Source: Chrysiogenia bacterium (GTDB lineage: Bacteria > JAGRBM01). From it: a DNA stretch of 6,845 nucleotides. Positions 1-6,845 of the stretch are shown here, in pieces. Position 1 is the stretch's first letter. Every line of letters starts with the position of its first letter. The notes below the pieces were generated by a model. That model made no database searches. It worked only from the letters and a program-made list of their open reading frames with translations, and had not been told where the DNA came from. A program made the translations under genes and the position numbers. The stretch spans positions 1-6,845 of the forward strand of contig JAGRBM010000069.1 in the NCBI GenBank assembly GCA_020434085.1, written 5' to 3'.

Positions 1-1
1 C

Positions 2-418
2 GCCTTCTATCGCCAGCGTCTTGATCCCGAGAGCGTGTGGGACCTGGGCGAGGCACATGAAGGCGAAATGCCCGCGCGCACCTGGCCGAGCCAGGCGCCG
101 CGGGTTCAGCTCTCCGCCAAGGGCGGCCGTGCGCGGCGCGGCTGGGCGGTGGTCATCGGCGGGGAAGGGCAGGCGCGCTACGTGCTCGACGGCGAGCCCG
201 GTTACTGGCCCACCGCGTGGACGCAGCTCTGGGAGTCCCGCCGCACCGTGCTCGACTTCACACCGCGCGCGCTGGCGCTGGGGTCGAACCGCTGGCTGGT
301 CGGCCGCGTGGATCCGACCGTTATCGTGGGTACGAAGAGCGAAGGACGCGAGTCGGTGACCGGCGGCTGGGCCCGACTTCGATTTGAGGAAGGGAACGTC
401 GAGGTGGTGCGGCGCTAA
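2..418 (+). CDS. Unrecognised protein, C-terminal 138 residues (5' end outside window)
   Basis: The reading frame is open from the left edge (first full codon at 2) to TAA at 416-418, so this is the end of a gene that starts upstream. An internal GTG at 35 is not a likely start, because the frame continues to the window edge with ordinary composition. The visible part is Trp- and Arg-rich and looks soluble. It alternates short hydrophobic strands (AVVIGG, TVLDFTP, RWLVGRVDPTVIVG) with Gly and polar turns and ends in a strand-like stretch and VVRR, suggesting a beta-rich C-terminal domain. No transmembrane segment is visible and I recognise no catalytic motif. It converges on ispA with overlapping stop codons and no terminator between them. 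Function unknown. Confidence that it is coding is fairly good, because it ends exactly where the neighbouring gene ends. Confidence 0.65.
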   Translation, partial: AFYRQRLDPESVWDLGEAHEGEMPARTWPSQAPRVQLSAKGGRARRGWAVVIGGEGQARYVLDGEPGYWPTAWTQLWESRRTVLDFTPRALALGSNRWLVGRVDPTVIVGTKSEGRESVTGGWARLRFEEGNVEVVRR

Positions 419-1320
419 TTCGTCCGGTCCCCGATGTAGTCGGCCAGGGCGAGCAGGGGCTCGGCCTTCTTGCCGAAGGGGGCGAGTTCCTTCTTGGCCT
501 GCGCGATCAGGCGGGCGGCTTCCTTGCGGGACTTGTCCAGCCCCATGAGTTTGGGGAAGGTGGACTTGTCGTGTCCCTCGTCCGAGCCCGCGGGCTTGCC
601 CAGCGTGGCGGTGTCGGCGGTGACATCAAGAATGTCGTCGACCACCTGGAAGGCAAGGCCGATGCTCCGGCCGTAGCGCTCGAGGGCCTCGCGCTTCTTC
701 GCGCTCGCGCCGCCGACGATGGCTCCCATGGAGAGCGAGGCGGTGAGCAGGGCGCCGGTCTTTGCCCCGTGCAGGGTGCGCAGTTCCTTGAGCGAAATCT
801 GCTTTTTCTCGGCGGCCATGTCGAGAGCCTGTCCACCCACCATGCCGCGCCAGCCGGCTGCGTCACTCAGGACGAGCACGAGCTCCGCGCGCTTCTTGTC
901 GGCAAGCGGCAGCCCGGCCCGGGGGTCGGTCAGCACGGTGAAGGCCTGCGTGAGCAGGGCGTCGCCGACCAGAATGGCCGTGGCTTCGTCGTATTTCTTG
1001 TGGGTGGTCGGGCGCCCGCGACGCAAGTCGTCGTCGTCCATGCTGGGCAGGTCGTCATGCACGAGCGAATAGGTGTGGATCATTTCGATGGCGCAGGCGG
1101 CCGGGTAGGCGGCCGCGGCCTTACCGCCGACGGCCTCGCACGCGGCCAGCACCAGGATGGGGCGCAGGCGCTTGCCGCCGCCGAGCAGGGCGTACTGCAT
1201 GGCCTCGCCGAGCTGGCCGTAGCCCTTGAACTTCGCGCGCCGGGCGAGCTCGCGCTCGACGATCTTCTGCTGGCTCTTGAGATACTGGTTGAAAGAGAAG
1301 GCGGTTTTCTTAGTCGTCAT
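415..1320 (-). CDS. ispA: Farnesyl diphosphate synthase-type (E)-polyprenyl diphosphate synthase
   Basis: Cytosolic trans-prenyltransferase that condenses isopentenyl diphosphate with dimethylallyl or geranyl diphosphate to make C15 (possibly C20) precursors for quinones, bactoprenol and other isoprenoids. The 301-residue length is typical. Visible motifs are GGGKRLRP (47-54, substrate binding), the first Asp-rich motif DDLPSMD (89-95) followed by DDDLRRGRPT, GGQALDM (162-168), KTG (187-189), and the second Asp-rich motif FQVVDDILD (224-232), with a Gly-Lys and a Lys-Ser-Thr-Phe-Pro stretch after it. The first Asp-rich motif has the two-residue insertion, and IHTYSLVHDDLP closely resembles Escherichia coli IspA, which favours FPP over longer products. 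I chose ATG at 1318-1320 over an in-frame start at 1374: it begins at the usual N-terminus, has GAGG 11 nt upstream, and overlaps xseB by only 11 bp. A GGPP-type product cannot be excluded from sequence alone. Confidence 0.95.
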   Translation of the reverse strand: MTTKKTAFSFNQYLKSQQKIVERELARRAKFKGYGQLGEAMQYALLGGGKRLRPILVLAACEAVGGKAAAAYPAACAIEMIHTYSLVHDDLPSMDDDDLRRGRPTTHKKYDEATAILVGDALLTQAFTVLTDPRAGLPLADKKRAELVLVLSDAAGWRGMVGGQALDMAAEKKQISLKELRTLHGAKTGALLTASLSMGAIVGGASAKKREALERYGRSIGLAFQVVDDILDVTADTATLGKPAGSDEGHDKSTFPKLMGLDKSRKEAARLIAQAKKELAPFGKKAEPLLALADYIGDRTN

Positions 1321-1618
1321 CGAACAGGCCGCCTCGTTTGGCGGCGTCCTCCAGGTCTTCGGCTTCGATCCCACGCACCTCGGTGGTGCCGTCCTCTTTC
1401 TGGAGGAGGACCTCGATGCGCTTCTCGGCTTCGTCGAGTCGTTTCATCAGGGTGCGGGTGAGCGCGATGCCCTGCTCGAAGGATTCCAGCGCCGCTTCCA
1501 GGCCCAGTTCCCCCTCTTCGAGGCGGCTTACCAGCGTTTCGAGCTGGTCGAGCTGGTCCTCAAAGGAGGCTTCCTCGTCTTTCGAGGCGGCTTTTTTCGG
1601 GGTCTTCTTCGTGGCCAC
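1310..1618 (-). CDS. xseB: Exodeoxyribonuclease VII small subunit
   Basis: Small subunit of exonuclease VII, which with XseA degrades single-stranded DNA to oligonucleotides in the cytoplasm. The protein has 102 residues, a little longer than the usual 70-85. The family core spans about 19-68: FEDQLDQLETLVSRLEEG, then LGLEAALESFEQGIALT and a helix with RLDEAEKRIEVL, the expected coiled helical hairpin. The extra length is a Lys/Ala-rich N-terminus (MATKKTPKKAASK) and an acidic tail ending FDDD. Start is GTG at 1616-1618. No ATG, GTG or TTG occurs in frame between it and the TAA at 1703-1705, and an AAGG lies 10 nt upstream. It is the first gene of a leftward operon with ispA, overlapping it by 11 bp, which suggests translational coupling. 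xseA is not in the window. Confidence 0.93.
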   Translation of the reverse strand: MATKKTPKKAASKDEEASFEDQLDQLETLVSRLEEGELGLEAALESFEQGIALTRTLMKRLDEAEKRIEVLLQKEDGTTEVRGIEAEDLEDAAKRGGLFDDD

Positions 1619-1675
1619 TGGCTCTGCACCTTCGCGGGCACCGGCAGGATCCGGCCCGGTTTCGCTGAAATCGGG

Positions 1676-1698
1676 GCCGCCCGCTCGGTGTGGGCGGC
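1676..1698 (-). other. Possible leader hairpin upstream of xseB
   Basis: GCCGCCC (1676-1682) and GGGCGGC (1692-1698) form a perfect 7-bp GC stem with a 9-nt loop. It lies near the predicted 5' end of the xseB-ispA transcript and has no T-tract, so it is not an intrinsic terminator. It could stabilise the mRNA, or be chance in GC-rich DNA. Confidence 0.25.
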
Positions 1699-1699
1699 G

Positions 1700-1728
1700 A
1701 TCTTAGCGGCAGGCCCCGGGCGTAGCAA
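1700..1728 (-). promoter_or_regulatory. Candidate sigma70-type promoter for xseB-ispA
   Basis: On the minus strand, TTGCTA (1728-1723) and TAAGAT (1705-1700) are separated by exactly 17 nt. Each matches four of six consensus bases. The start of transcription would fall near 1693, leaving a leader of about 75 nt before the xseB GTG. This is pattern matching only; in GC-rich DNA two AT-leaning hexamers at ideal spacing are suggestive, not proof. Confidence 0.4.
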
Positions 1729-1789
1729 GGCGCCGCGAGGCCCCTTTCGAGAAAAGCGCGTTCCGGAAAAAGCCTGTGATTTTGCTCAC

Positions 1790-1818
1790 TTGATGGAGTC
1801 GGGCCCCTTCGCTACGAT
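1790..1818 (+). promoter_or_regulatory. Candidate sigma70-type promoter for the NHL-TPR gene
   Basis: TTGATG (1790-1795) and TACGAT (1813-1818) are spaced by 17 nt, each four of six to consensus. Initiation near 1825 would give a leader of roughly 100 nt before the GTG start at 1927. The position, facing away from the xseB-ispA promoter candidate, fits a divergent intergenic region. Confidence 0.45.
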
Positions 1819-1874
1819 GGGGGCAACGACAACGCTTCCAGATCGCGTGTGAGGCATCGGCAGGGGGACAGATA

Positions 1875-1887
1875 ACCGAAATTCGGT
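1875..1887. promoter_or_regulatory. 13-nt inverted repeat in the leader of the NHL-TPR gene
   Basis: ACCGAA, one central A, then TTCGGT: a perfect 6-bp dyad about 50 bp downstream of the predicted transcription start and 40 bp before the GTG start. The one-base centre rules out a normal RNA hairpin, so if it is functional it is more likely a protein-binding operator. Chance occurrence is possible. Confidence 0.25.
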
Positions 1888-1913
1888 CACCTGCTGCGTC
1901 TTTTGTTTGCGAT

Positions 1914-1921
1914 GGGAGGAG
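1914..1921 (+). promoter_or_regulatory. Strong ribosome binding site that fixes the NHL-TPR gene start
   Basis: GGGAGGAG contains the full GGAGG core, 7 nt before GTG at 1927-1929. An in-frame TTG at 1903 and ATG at 1912 lie upstream of or against this site and have no Shine-Dalgarno of their own. The ATG at 1922 is out of frame. Starting at GTG also gives a clean signal peptide. Confidence 0.8.
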
Positions 1922-1926
1922 ATGCG

Positions 1927-4900
1927 GTGATTTCACTTCGCAGGCTTTATTCTTCAGTCATTTGCTCCGGATTGCTCGCAACCGTGCTGCTGGCGGCTCC
2001 CGCCATGGCGATCGACGCCGATGTGGGCGCCGTTGTGGGGACCGAGGGCAAGTCCCAGCTCCAGTTCGATGAGCCCACCGGGGTCGCCATCGATTCCGAG
2101 GGCAACATCCACGTAACCGACAGCGGCAATGCCCGCGTCCAGGTGCTCTCGAGCAAGGGGGCATTCGTCCGTTTCTACGGCAACACCGTGGCGCCCAAGC
2201 TCAAGGAGCCCTACGGCATCGCCATCGACCGGGCCGATCAGGTCTACGTGACCGATACCAGCCTGGGACGGGTGTTCGTCTACAAGAAGGACGGCAGCTT
2301 CGTGCGCGCCTTCGGCGGCAGCGGGTCCAAGCCCGGACAGCTCAGCGACCCCAAAGGCATCGCCGTCGATTCCCAGGGCCAGGTCTACGTCGCCGACTAC
2401 GGGAACGACCGGGTGAGCGTCTTCACCAGTGAAGGCCTGTTCCTCTACAACATCGACTCCACCTGGAGCACCAAAACCAGAATCGAAAAGCCTGTGGGCG
2501 TGGCGGTCGACCCCGCCGACGATGTCTACATCATCGACAAGGGTCGCGGCGTGCTCGTGCAACTCGACCGGCGCGGCGATTACAAGCGCGCGGTGCTGGG
2601 TTCCTCTCTTGGATTCCGTGAGCCACTGGCCATTGCGGTGGACCGCTCGGGTTCGTTCGCCATCATGGATGGGCGCAAGGACTCGGCCGGCCACTGGGCC
2701 CAGGATCTGCGTCCCTTCAACCCGCTTGGCGTCGAGGGGCGCCAGCCCGGCCAGTTCGATGACGCGCAGGGCATCGCCTTCGACGACGCGCGCGATACCG
2801 TGGTGGTGGCCGATACCGGCAACAACCGCGTCCAGATCTTCAAGCTCCGCCGCCGCGAGTTCGACCAGCCGATGCCCTCGCTGGCGCCCGAGTTGGTGAT
2901 TCGGCTCGTTGGCACGTTCAAGAGCCCGGCCCGCGACCTGGCCGTCATGGACCGTGAGCGCTTCTTTGTCTCCGTTCCCAAAGAGCGCAAGATCCAGCTT
3001 GTGGACATGAACGGTGCCCCGCGCCTTGAAATCACCGAGCCCGAGGACGCGCCCGGCTATCTCAAGGAGCCGGTTGGCGTTGCCTTCAACGGCTCGATGC
3101 TCTTCGTCTCCGACTACGGACGCGGTGACATCAAGGTTTTCAACGACAAGGGCGTGTTCCAGTACAAGTTCGGCCAGTCCGGCAGTGACCCGGTGGAGTT
3201 CGATGAGCCCACTGGCATGGATTTCGCGAAGGGCGATATCTACATCGCCGATTCCGACAACGACCGCATCCAGGTGCTCAGCGAGCGCGGCCTGATTCGC
3301 CGCGTGATCAAGGGCGGCGGCGGCAGGGAACTCGATTCGCCCCGCGATGTGGTGGTCGGCCCCGACGGTGCCATCTACGTGGCCGACACGGGCAACCACC
3401 TGCTGCGCAAGCTCAACCCCGGCGGCACGCCCGTGTTCTCCAAGGGTGGCGAGGGATACGGCCGCGGCCGCTTCCAGAGCCCGCGCGGCGTGGCCCGCGA
3501 CAACGACGGCTACTACTACGTGCTCGATGCCAACGGCATCCAGATCTACGACCAGACCGGAGAGTTCGTCACGCGCTTTGGCGCCGGCGACATCGAAGGC
3601 GAAGGCGCGTTCAAGGCGCCGACCTGCCTGGACATCGATGCCAGCAAGGGCGCGCGGCTCTTCGTGTGCGATCCCGAGCAGAACCTGGTTCATGTCATCG
3701 ACGTGCTGCGCGTGCCCAGCGCGCCGCGCGATGTTTCCCTGGCCTCCATCGAGGGGGCGAGCAAGCTGAGCTGGAAGGCCGGCGAGGAGAGCTACCGCAA
3801 GGAATTCGTCGTCTACGTCGGCGAATCCGCCGACGGCCCCTGGGCGGAACTCGGCACCAGCACCTCGAACGACTACACGCTCCAGTATCCGCTGGACAAG
3901 CCTGGCACTTTCTTCCGGGTTGCCGCGCGCAGCCACGCTGATCTCGAGAGCGCCCGCAGCGCGCCGGTCGAGGACAAATATCGCCGCGGCATCAACGCCT
4001 ACGAGGCCGGCGATTACGCGGCGGCCATCGCCGCTTTCGATGAGCAGCTTCTTTCCGTGCCGGGCCACCCGCCCAGCATGCTCGGCAAGGGGCGCGCGTT
4101 CGGCAAGCTGGAGAAATTCGACGAAGCCACCAACGTGCTCACCGATCTCTCGCGGCAGGAGGGCTGGAACGACAAGGCGCTGCTGGCACTGGCGCAGGTC
4201 TTCCTCGCCGCCGACAAGGTGCAGGCCGCCGACGACAACGTGCGCAACGTGGTGCAGTCGAGCCCCGAGAATGCCGAGGCCTGGCGCGTCTTCGCGCAGG
4301 TGGCGATCCTGCGTGGGCTCTATGAAGATGCGATCGAGCGCGCCAACCGCACGATCCAGCTTGAGCCCGACAATCCCGATTCCTACCTGATTCTTGGCGA
4401 TGCCTACATGGCCAAGCGCATCTATACCGATGCGCTCAAGAATTATAAGGAAGCCTATGAGCGCGATCGCCAGAACGTGCGCGTCTATATCAGCATGGGC
4501 ACTGTGTTTCAGAATCTGGCCGACACCGAGAACTCGGTCAAGGCGCTCAAGTATGCCGCCAAGCTCGACCCCAAGAACGCCCGCCTGCTCGTGCAGATCG
4601 CCCAGATCTACTACGACGGCGGCGATCCCCAGAGCGCGCGCGGGATGCTGCGCGACGCGGCGGCAATCGATCCGGGCCTCGCATCGGTCGATGTGCTGAT
4701 GGGCCGCATTGCCTTTGACGCCGGCAACTATGAAGCGGCGCTCTCGTCCTTCCAGAAGGCCGAGCCCAAGGAGCCCAACAACCTGGAGATTCAGCTCTAC
4801 ACGGGACTTGCCTACCAGAAGCTCGGCAAGAAGGCCGAGGCCGAGTCGACCTTCCAGAAGGTGATCACCCTGACGCCCGAGCAGGTGGGCCCGCTCACCC

Positions 4901-5748
4901 GCCTGGGCAAGACCCTGATGAAGCACAAGCTCTACGATCAGGCGCTCGATGTCTTCGACAAGGTCTACCGCCTCGACGCACAGAGCCCGGACGCTCCGCG
5001 CTACATGGGCGAGGCTTATCTGGCCATGAAGCGCCTGCCCAACGCGATCAGCAAGCTTGAAGAAGCCTCGCGCCTCAATCCCAACGACGCCGAGTGCCAC
5101 TACCTGCTGGGCAAGGCCTATCTGGCCGCCAATGTGCAGGCCAAGCCGGTTGCGCAGCTCAAGCTTGCAAGCTTCATCGATCCGCGCCGCGCCGAATATT
5201 TCATCGCGCTGGGCCAGGCCTACATGCGCGACAAGGAATGGGCGAAGGCGGTGGCAGCCTATGCGACCGCCCGCGAAATCGATCCGCGCGACGATCAAAT
5301 CGTTCGTTACTACAAGGAAGCCCGCACGAAGGCCGATGCGGCGCCGCGCTCGGGCGGCGGCCCGGTCGAAGCCGAAGACATCAGCTTCCAGACCGTCAAG
5401 CAGTCGAGCTTCCGTGACTACGCAAACGGTTCCTTCGCGACGGTGTATCTCAAGAACAATTCCCGCCAGAAGGTGGTGAAGATCAAGGTGAGCCTGATGG
5501 TGGAGGGCTTCATGAGCTTCCCCGACGAGGAATACCTGACCTCCCTGAACGCCGGGCAGACTCGCAGCATCGAACTGGGCGGCAAGTTCAACCAGGCAGC
5601 CATGGACCTGCGCAAGGACGTCTACACGCTCGCGGAGATCCGGATCGAATACTTCTTCAACAAGCGTCCGATCAAGGAAACCATCTTCGAACCGGTGCAG
5701 ATCCAGGCGGATCTCAACTCCGGCGGCGCGGGCGGGCTGGCTCCCTGA
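1927..5748 (+). CDS. Large exported NHL-repeat / fibronectin III / TPR protein
   Basis: A 1273-residue protein with GTG start at 1927 (see the ribosome binding site). Residues 1-28 are a Sec signal peptide: ISLRR, a hydrophobic core and cleavage after APAMA, so it acts outside the cytoplasm. Twelve NHL-type repeats (pattern P-x-G-[IV]-A-[IVF]-D ... [IV]-Y-[IV]-[AT]-D-x-x-N-x-R-[IV]) begin near 47, 92, 139, 186, 230, 277, 333, 379, 425, 469, 516 and 562, best read as two six-bladed beta-propellers. A fibronectin-III-like domain follows (about 596-681, starting VPSAPRDVSL). Thirteen back-to-back 34-residue TPR units cover about 684-1124, e.g. NPNDAECHYLLGKAYLAA. After a Gly/Ala/Pro linker, residues 1151-1260 form a beta-rich domain I do not recognise. 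No catalytic motif, lipobox, sortase signal or transmembrane anchor is visible. A scaffold or binding role in the periplasm or at the surface is inferred. It stands alone between divergent ispA-xseB and a terminator. Domain identification is firm; function is unknown. Confidence 0.93.
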   Translation: MISLRRLYSSVICSGLLATVLLAAPAMAIDADVGAVVGTEGKSQLQFDEPTGVAIDSEGNIHVTDSGNARVQVLSSKGAFVRFYGNTVAPKLKEPYGIAIDRADQVYVTDTSLGRVFVYKKDGSFVRAFGGSGSKPGQLSDPKGIAVDSQGQVYVADYGNDRVSVFTSEGLFLYNIDSTWSTKTRIEKPVGVAVDPADDVYIIDKGRGVLVQLDRRGDYKRAVLGSSLGFREPLAIAVDRSGSFAIMDGRKDSAGHWAQDLRPFNPLGVEGRQPGQFDDAQGIAFDDARDTVVVADTGNNRVQIFKLRRREFDQPMPSLAPELVIRLVGTFKSPARDLAVMDRERFFVSVPKERKIQLVDMNGAPRLEITEPEDAPGYLKEPVGVAFNGSMLFVSDYGRGDIKVFNDKGVFQYKFGQSGSDPVEFDEPTGMDFAKGDIYIADSDNDRIQVLSERGLIRRVIKGGGGRELDSPRDVVVGPDGAIYVADTGNHLLRKLNPGGTPVFSKGGEGYGRGRFQSPRGVARDNDGYYYVLDANGIQIYDQTGEFVTRFGAGDIEGEGAFKAPTCLDIDASKGARLFVCDPEQNLVHVIDVLRVPSAPRDVSLASIEGASKLSWKAGEESYRKEFVVYVGESADGPWAELGTSTSNDYTLQYPLDKPGTFFRVAARSHADLESARSAPVEDKYRRGINAYEAGDYAAAIAAFDEQLLSVPGHPPSMLGKGRAFGKLEKFDEATNVLTDLSRQEGWNDKALLALAQVFLAADKVQAADDNVRNVVQSSPENAEAWRVFAQVAILRGLYEDAIERANRTIQLEPDNPDSYLILGDAYMAKRIYTDALKNYKEAYERDRQNVRVYISMGTVFQNLADTENSVKALKYAAKLDPKNARLLVQIAQIYYDGGDPQSARGMLRDAAAIDPGLASVDVLMGRIAFDAGNYEAALSSFQKAEPKEPNNLEIQLYTGLAYQKLGKKAEAESTFQKVITLTPEQVGPLTRLGKTLMKHKLYDQALDVFDKVYRLDAQSPDAPRYMGEAYLAMKRLPNAISKLEEASRLNPNDAECHYLLGKAYLAANVQAKPVAQLKLASFIDPRRAEYFIALGQAYMRDKEWAKAVAAYATAREIDPRDDQIVRYYKEARTKADAAPRSGGGPVEAEDISFQTVKQSSFRDYANGSFATVYLKNNSRQKVVKIKVSLMVEGFMSFPDEEYLTSLNAGQTRSIELGGKFNQAAMDLRKDVYTLAEIRIEYFFNKRPIKETIFEPVQIQADLNSGGAGGLAP

Positions 5749-5768
5749 GCGGGGTTTACGCAAACAAC

Positions 5769-5801
5769 AAAAAGGGCGCGACCGGTGGTCGCGCCCTTTT
5801 T
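5769..5801. terminator. Bidirectional intrinsic terminator
   Basis: GGGCGCGACC (5774-5783), a GGT loop and GGTCGCGCCC (5787-5796) form a perfect 10-bp GC-rich stem. It is extended by AAAAA (5769-5773) pairing with TTTTT (5797-5801). Read rightward it ends in TTTTTCGTTT, 21 bp after the stop of the NHL-TPR gene. Read leftward it ends in TTTTTGTTG, about 27 bp after the stop of the Pta-like gene. It therefore suits both convergent transcripts. Confidence 0.9.
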
Positions 5802-5827
5802 CGTTTCAGGCGTAAAGCGCTTTGCGA

Positions 5828-6845
<1,018 letters not shown>

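Noticed and set aside
35-418. Start of the first gene at GTG 35
   Set aside because: The frame is open back to the window edge and there is no ribosome binding site before 35, so the gene very likely begins upstream of the window.
1321-1374. N-terminal extension of IspA to an upstream start at 1374
   Set aside because: The extra 18 residues lie inside xseB coding sequence and do not resemble IspA; the ATG at 1320 has the normal N-terminus and a Shine-Dalgarno.
571-1461. Plus-strand 296-codon open frame opposite ispA/xseB
   Set aside because: Antisense register shadow of ispA, which has full family motifs; no homology or start signal seen.
1903-1926. Upstream TTG (1903) or ATG (1912) start for the NHL-TPR protein
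   Set aside because: The strong Shine-Dalgarno at 1914-1921 would lie inside the coding region, and the extra residues spoil the signal peptide N-terminus.
4747-4860. Recurring short DNA words such as CTTCCAGAAGG in the TPR region
   Set aside because: Explained by repeated TPR codons (F-Q-K); not a separate repeat element.
5161-5174. Perfect 14-nt palindrome AAGCTTGCAAGCTT
   Set aside because: It lies within a TPR unit where the codons are explained by the protein (KLAS); no repeat elsewhere and no sign of an operator role.
1954-5763. Very long minus-strand open frame opposite the NHL-TPR gene as a gene
   Set aside because: It is in codon register with a well-supported gene and its composition (rich in His, Val, Leu, Gly, Asp) is the mirror of the sense codons. 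It has no recognisable domain, and it is open only because TTA, CTA and TCA are avoided on the sense strand.

Overview
The window is GC-rich bacterial chromosomal DNA with dense coding. It holds two housekeeping genes (exonuclease VII small subunit and a short-chain polyprenyl diphosphate synthase), one very large secreted repeat protein, parts of phosphotransacetylase-family sequences, and the tail of an unrecognised gene. The Sec signal peptide, the XseB-IspA pairing and the Escherichia-like IspA motifs point to a Gram-negative, proteobacteria-like organism. A deltaproteobacterial-type lineage is a reasonable guess, but nothing in the window proves it. I see no mobile elements, CRISPR arrays or RNA genes.

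Layout, left to right. Positions 2-418 (+) are the last 138 codons of an unrecognised gene. It meets the leftward xseB-ispA pair tail to tail, with overlapping stop codons at 415-418. ispA (415-1320, -) and xseB (1310-1618, -) overlap by 11 bp and form a short operon. The 308-bp gap 1619-1926 has divergent promoter candidates: a leftward one at 1700-1728 for xseB-ispA and a rightward one at 1790-1818 for the large gene. It also holds a small hairpin, a 13-nt inverted repeat and a strong Shine-Dalgarno sequence.

Positions 1927-5748 (+) encode a 1273-residue exported protein. In order it has a signal peptide, twelve NHL-type repeats (two predicted six-bladed propellers), a fibronectin-III-like domain, thirteen consecutive TPR units and an unrecognised C-terminal beta-rich domain. 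It appears monocistronic and ends at a strong hairpin (5769-5801) that can terminate transcription from both directions.

On the minus strand, 5828-6721 encodes most of a phosphotransacetylase (Pta/MaeB C-terminal) domain that lacks its N-terminal part. Immediately upstream, in another frame (6715-6845), lies the C-terminal part of a second, non-identical Pta domain. The two meet at a shared P-I-L-M-G motif, which looks like a deletion or recombination junction or an assembly join.

The genes do not form one pathway. xseB and ispA are a common bacterial pairing. The large NHL-FN3-TPR protein is the most distinctive item and is probably an envelope or extracellular scaffold. The Pta sequences concern acetyl-phosphate/acetyl-CoA or malate metabolism.
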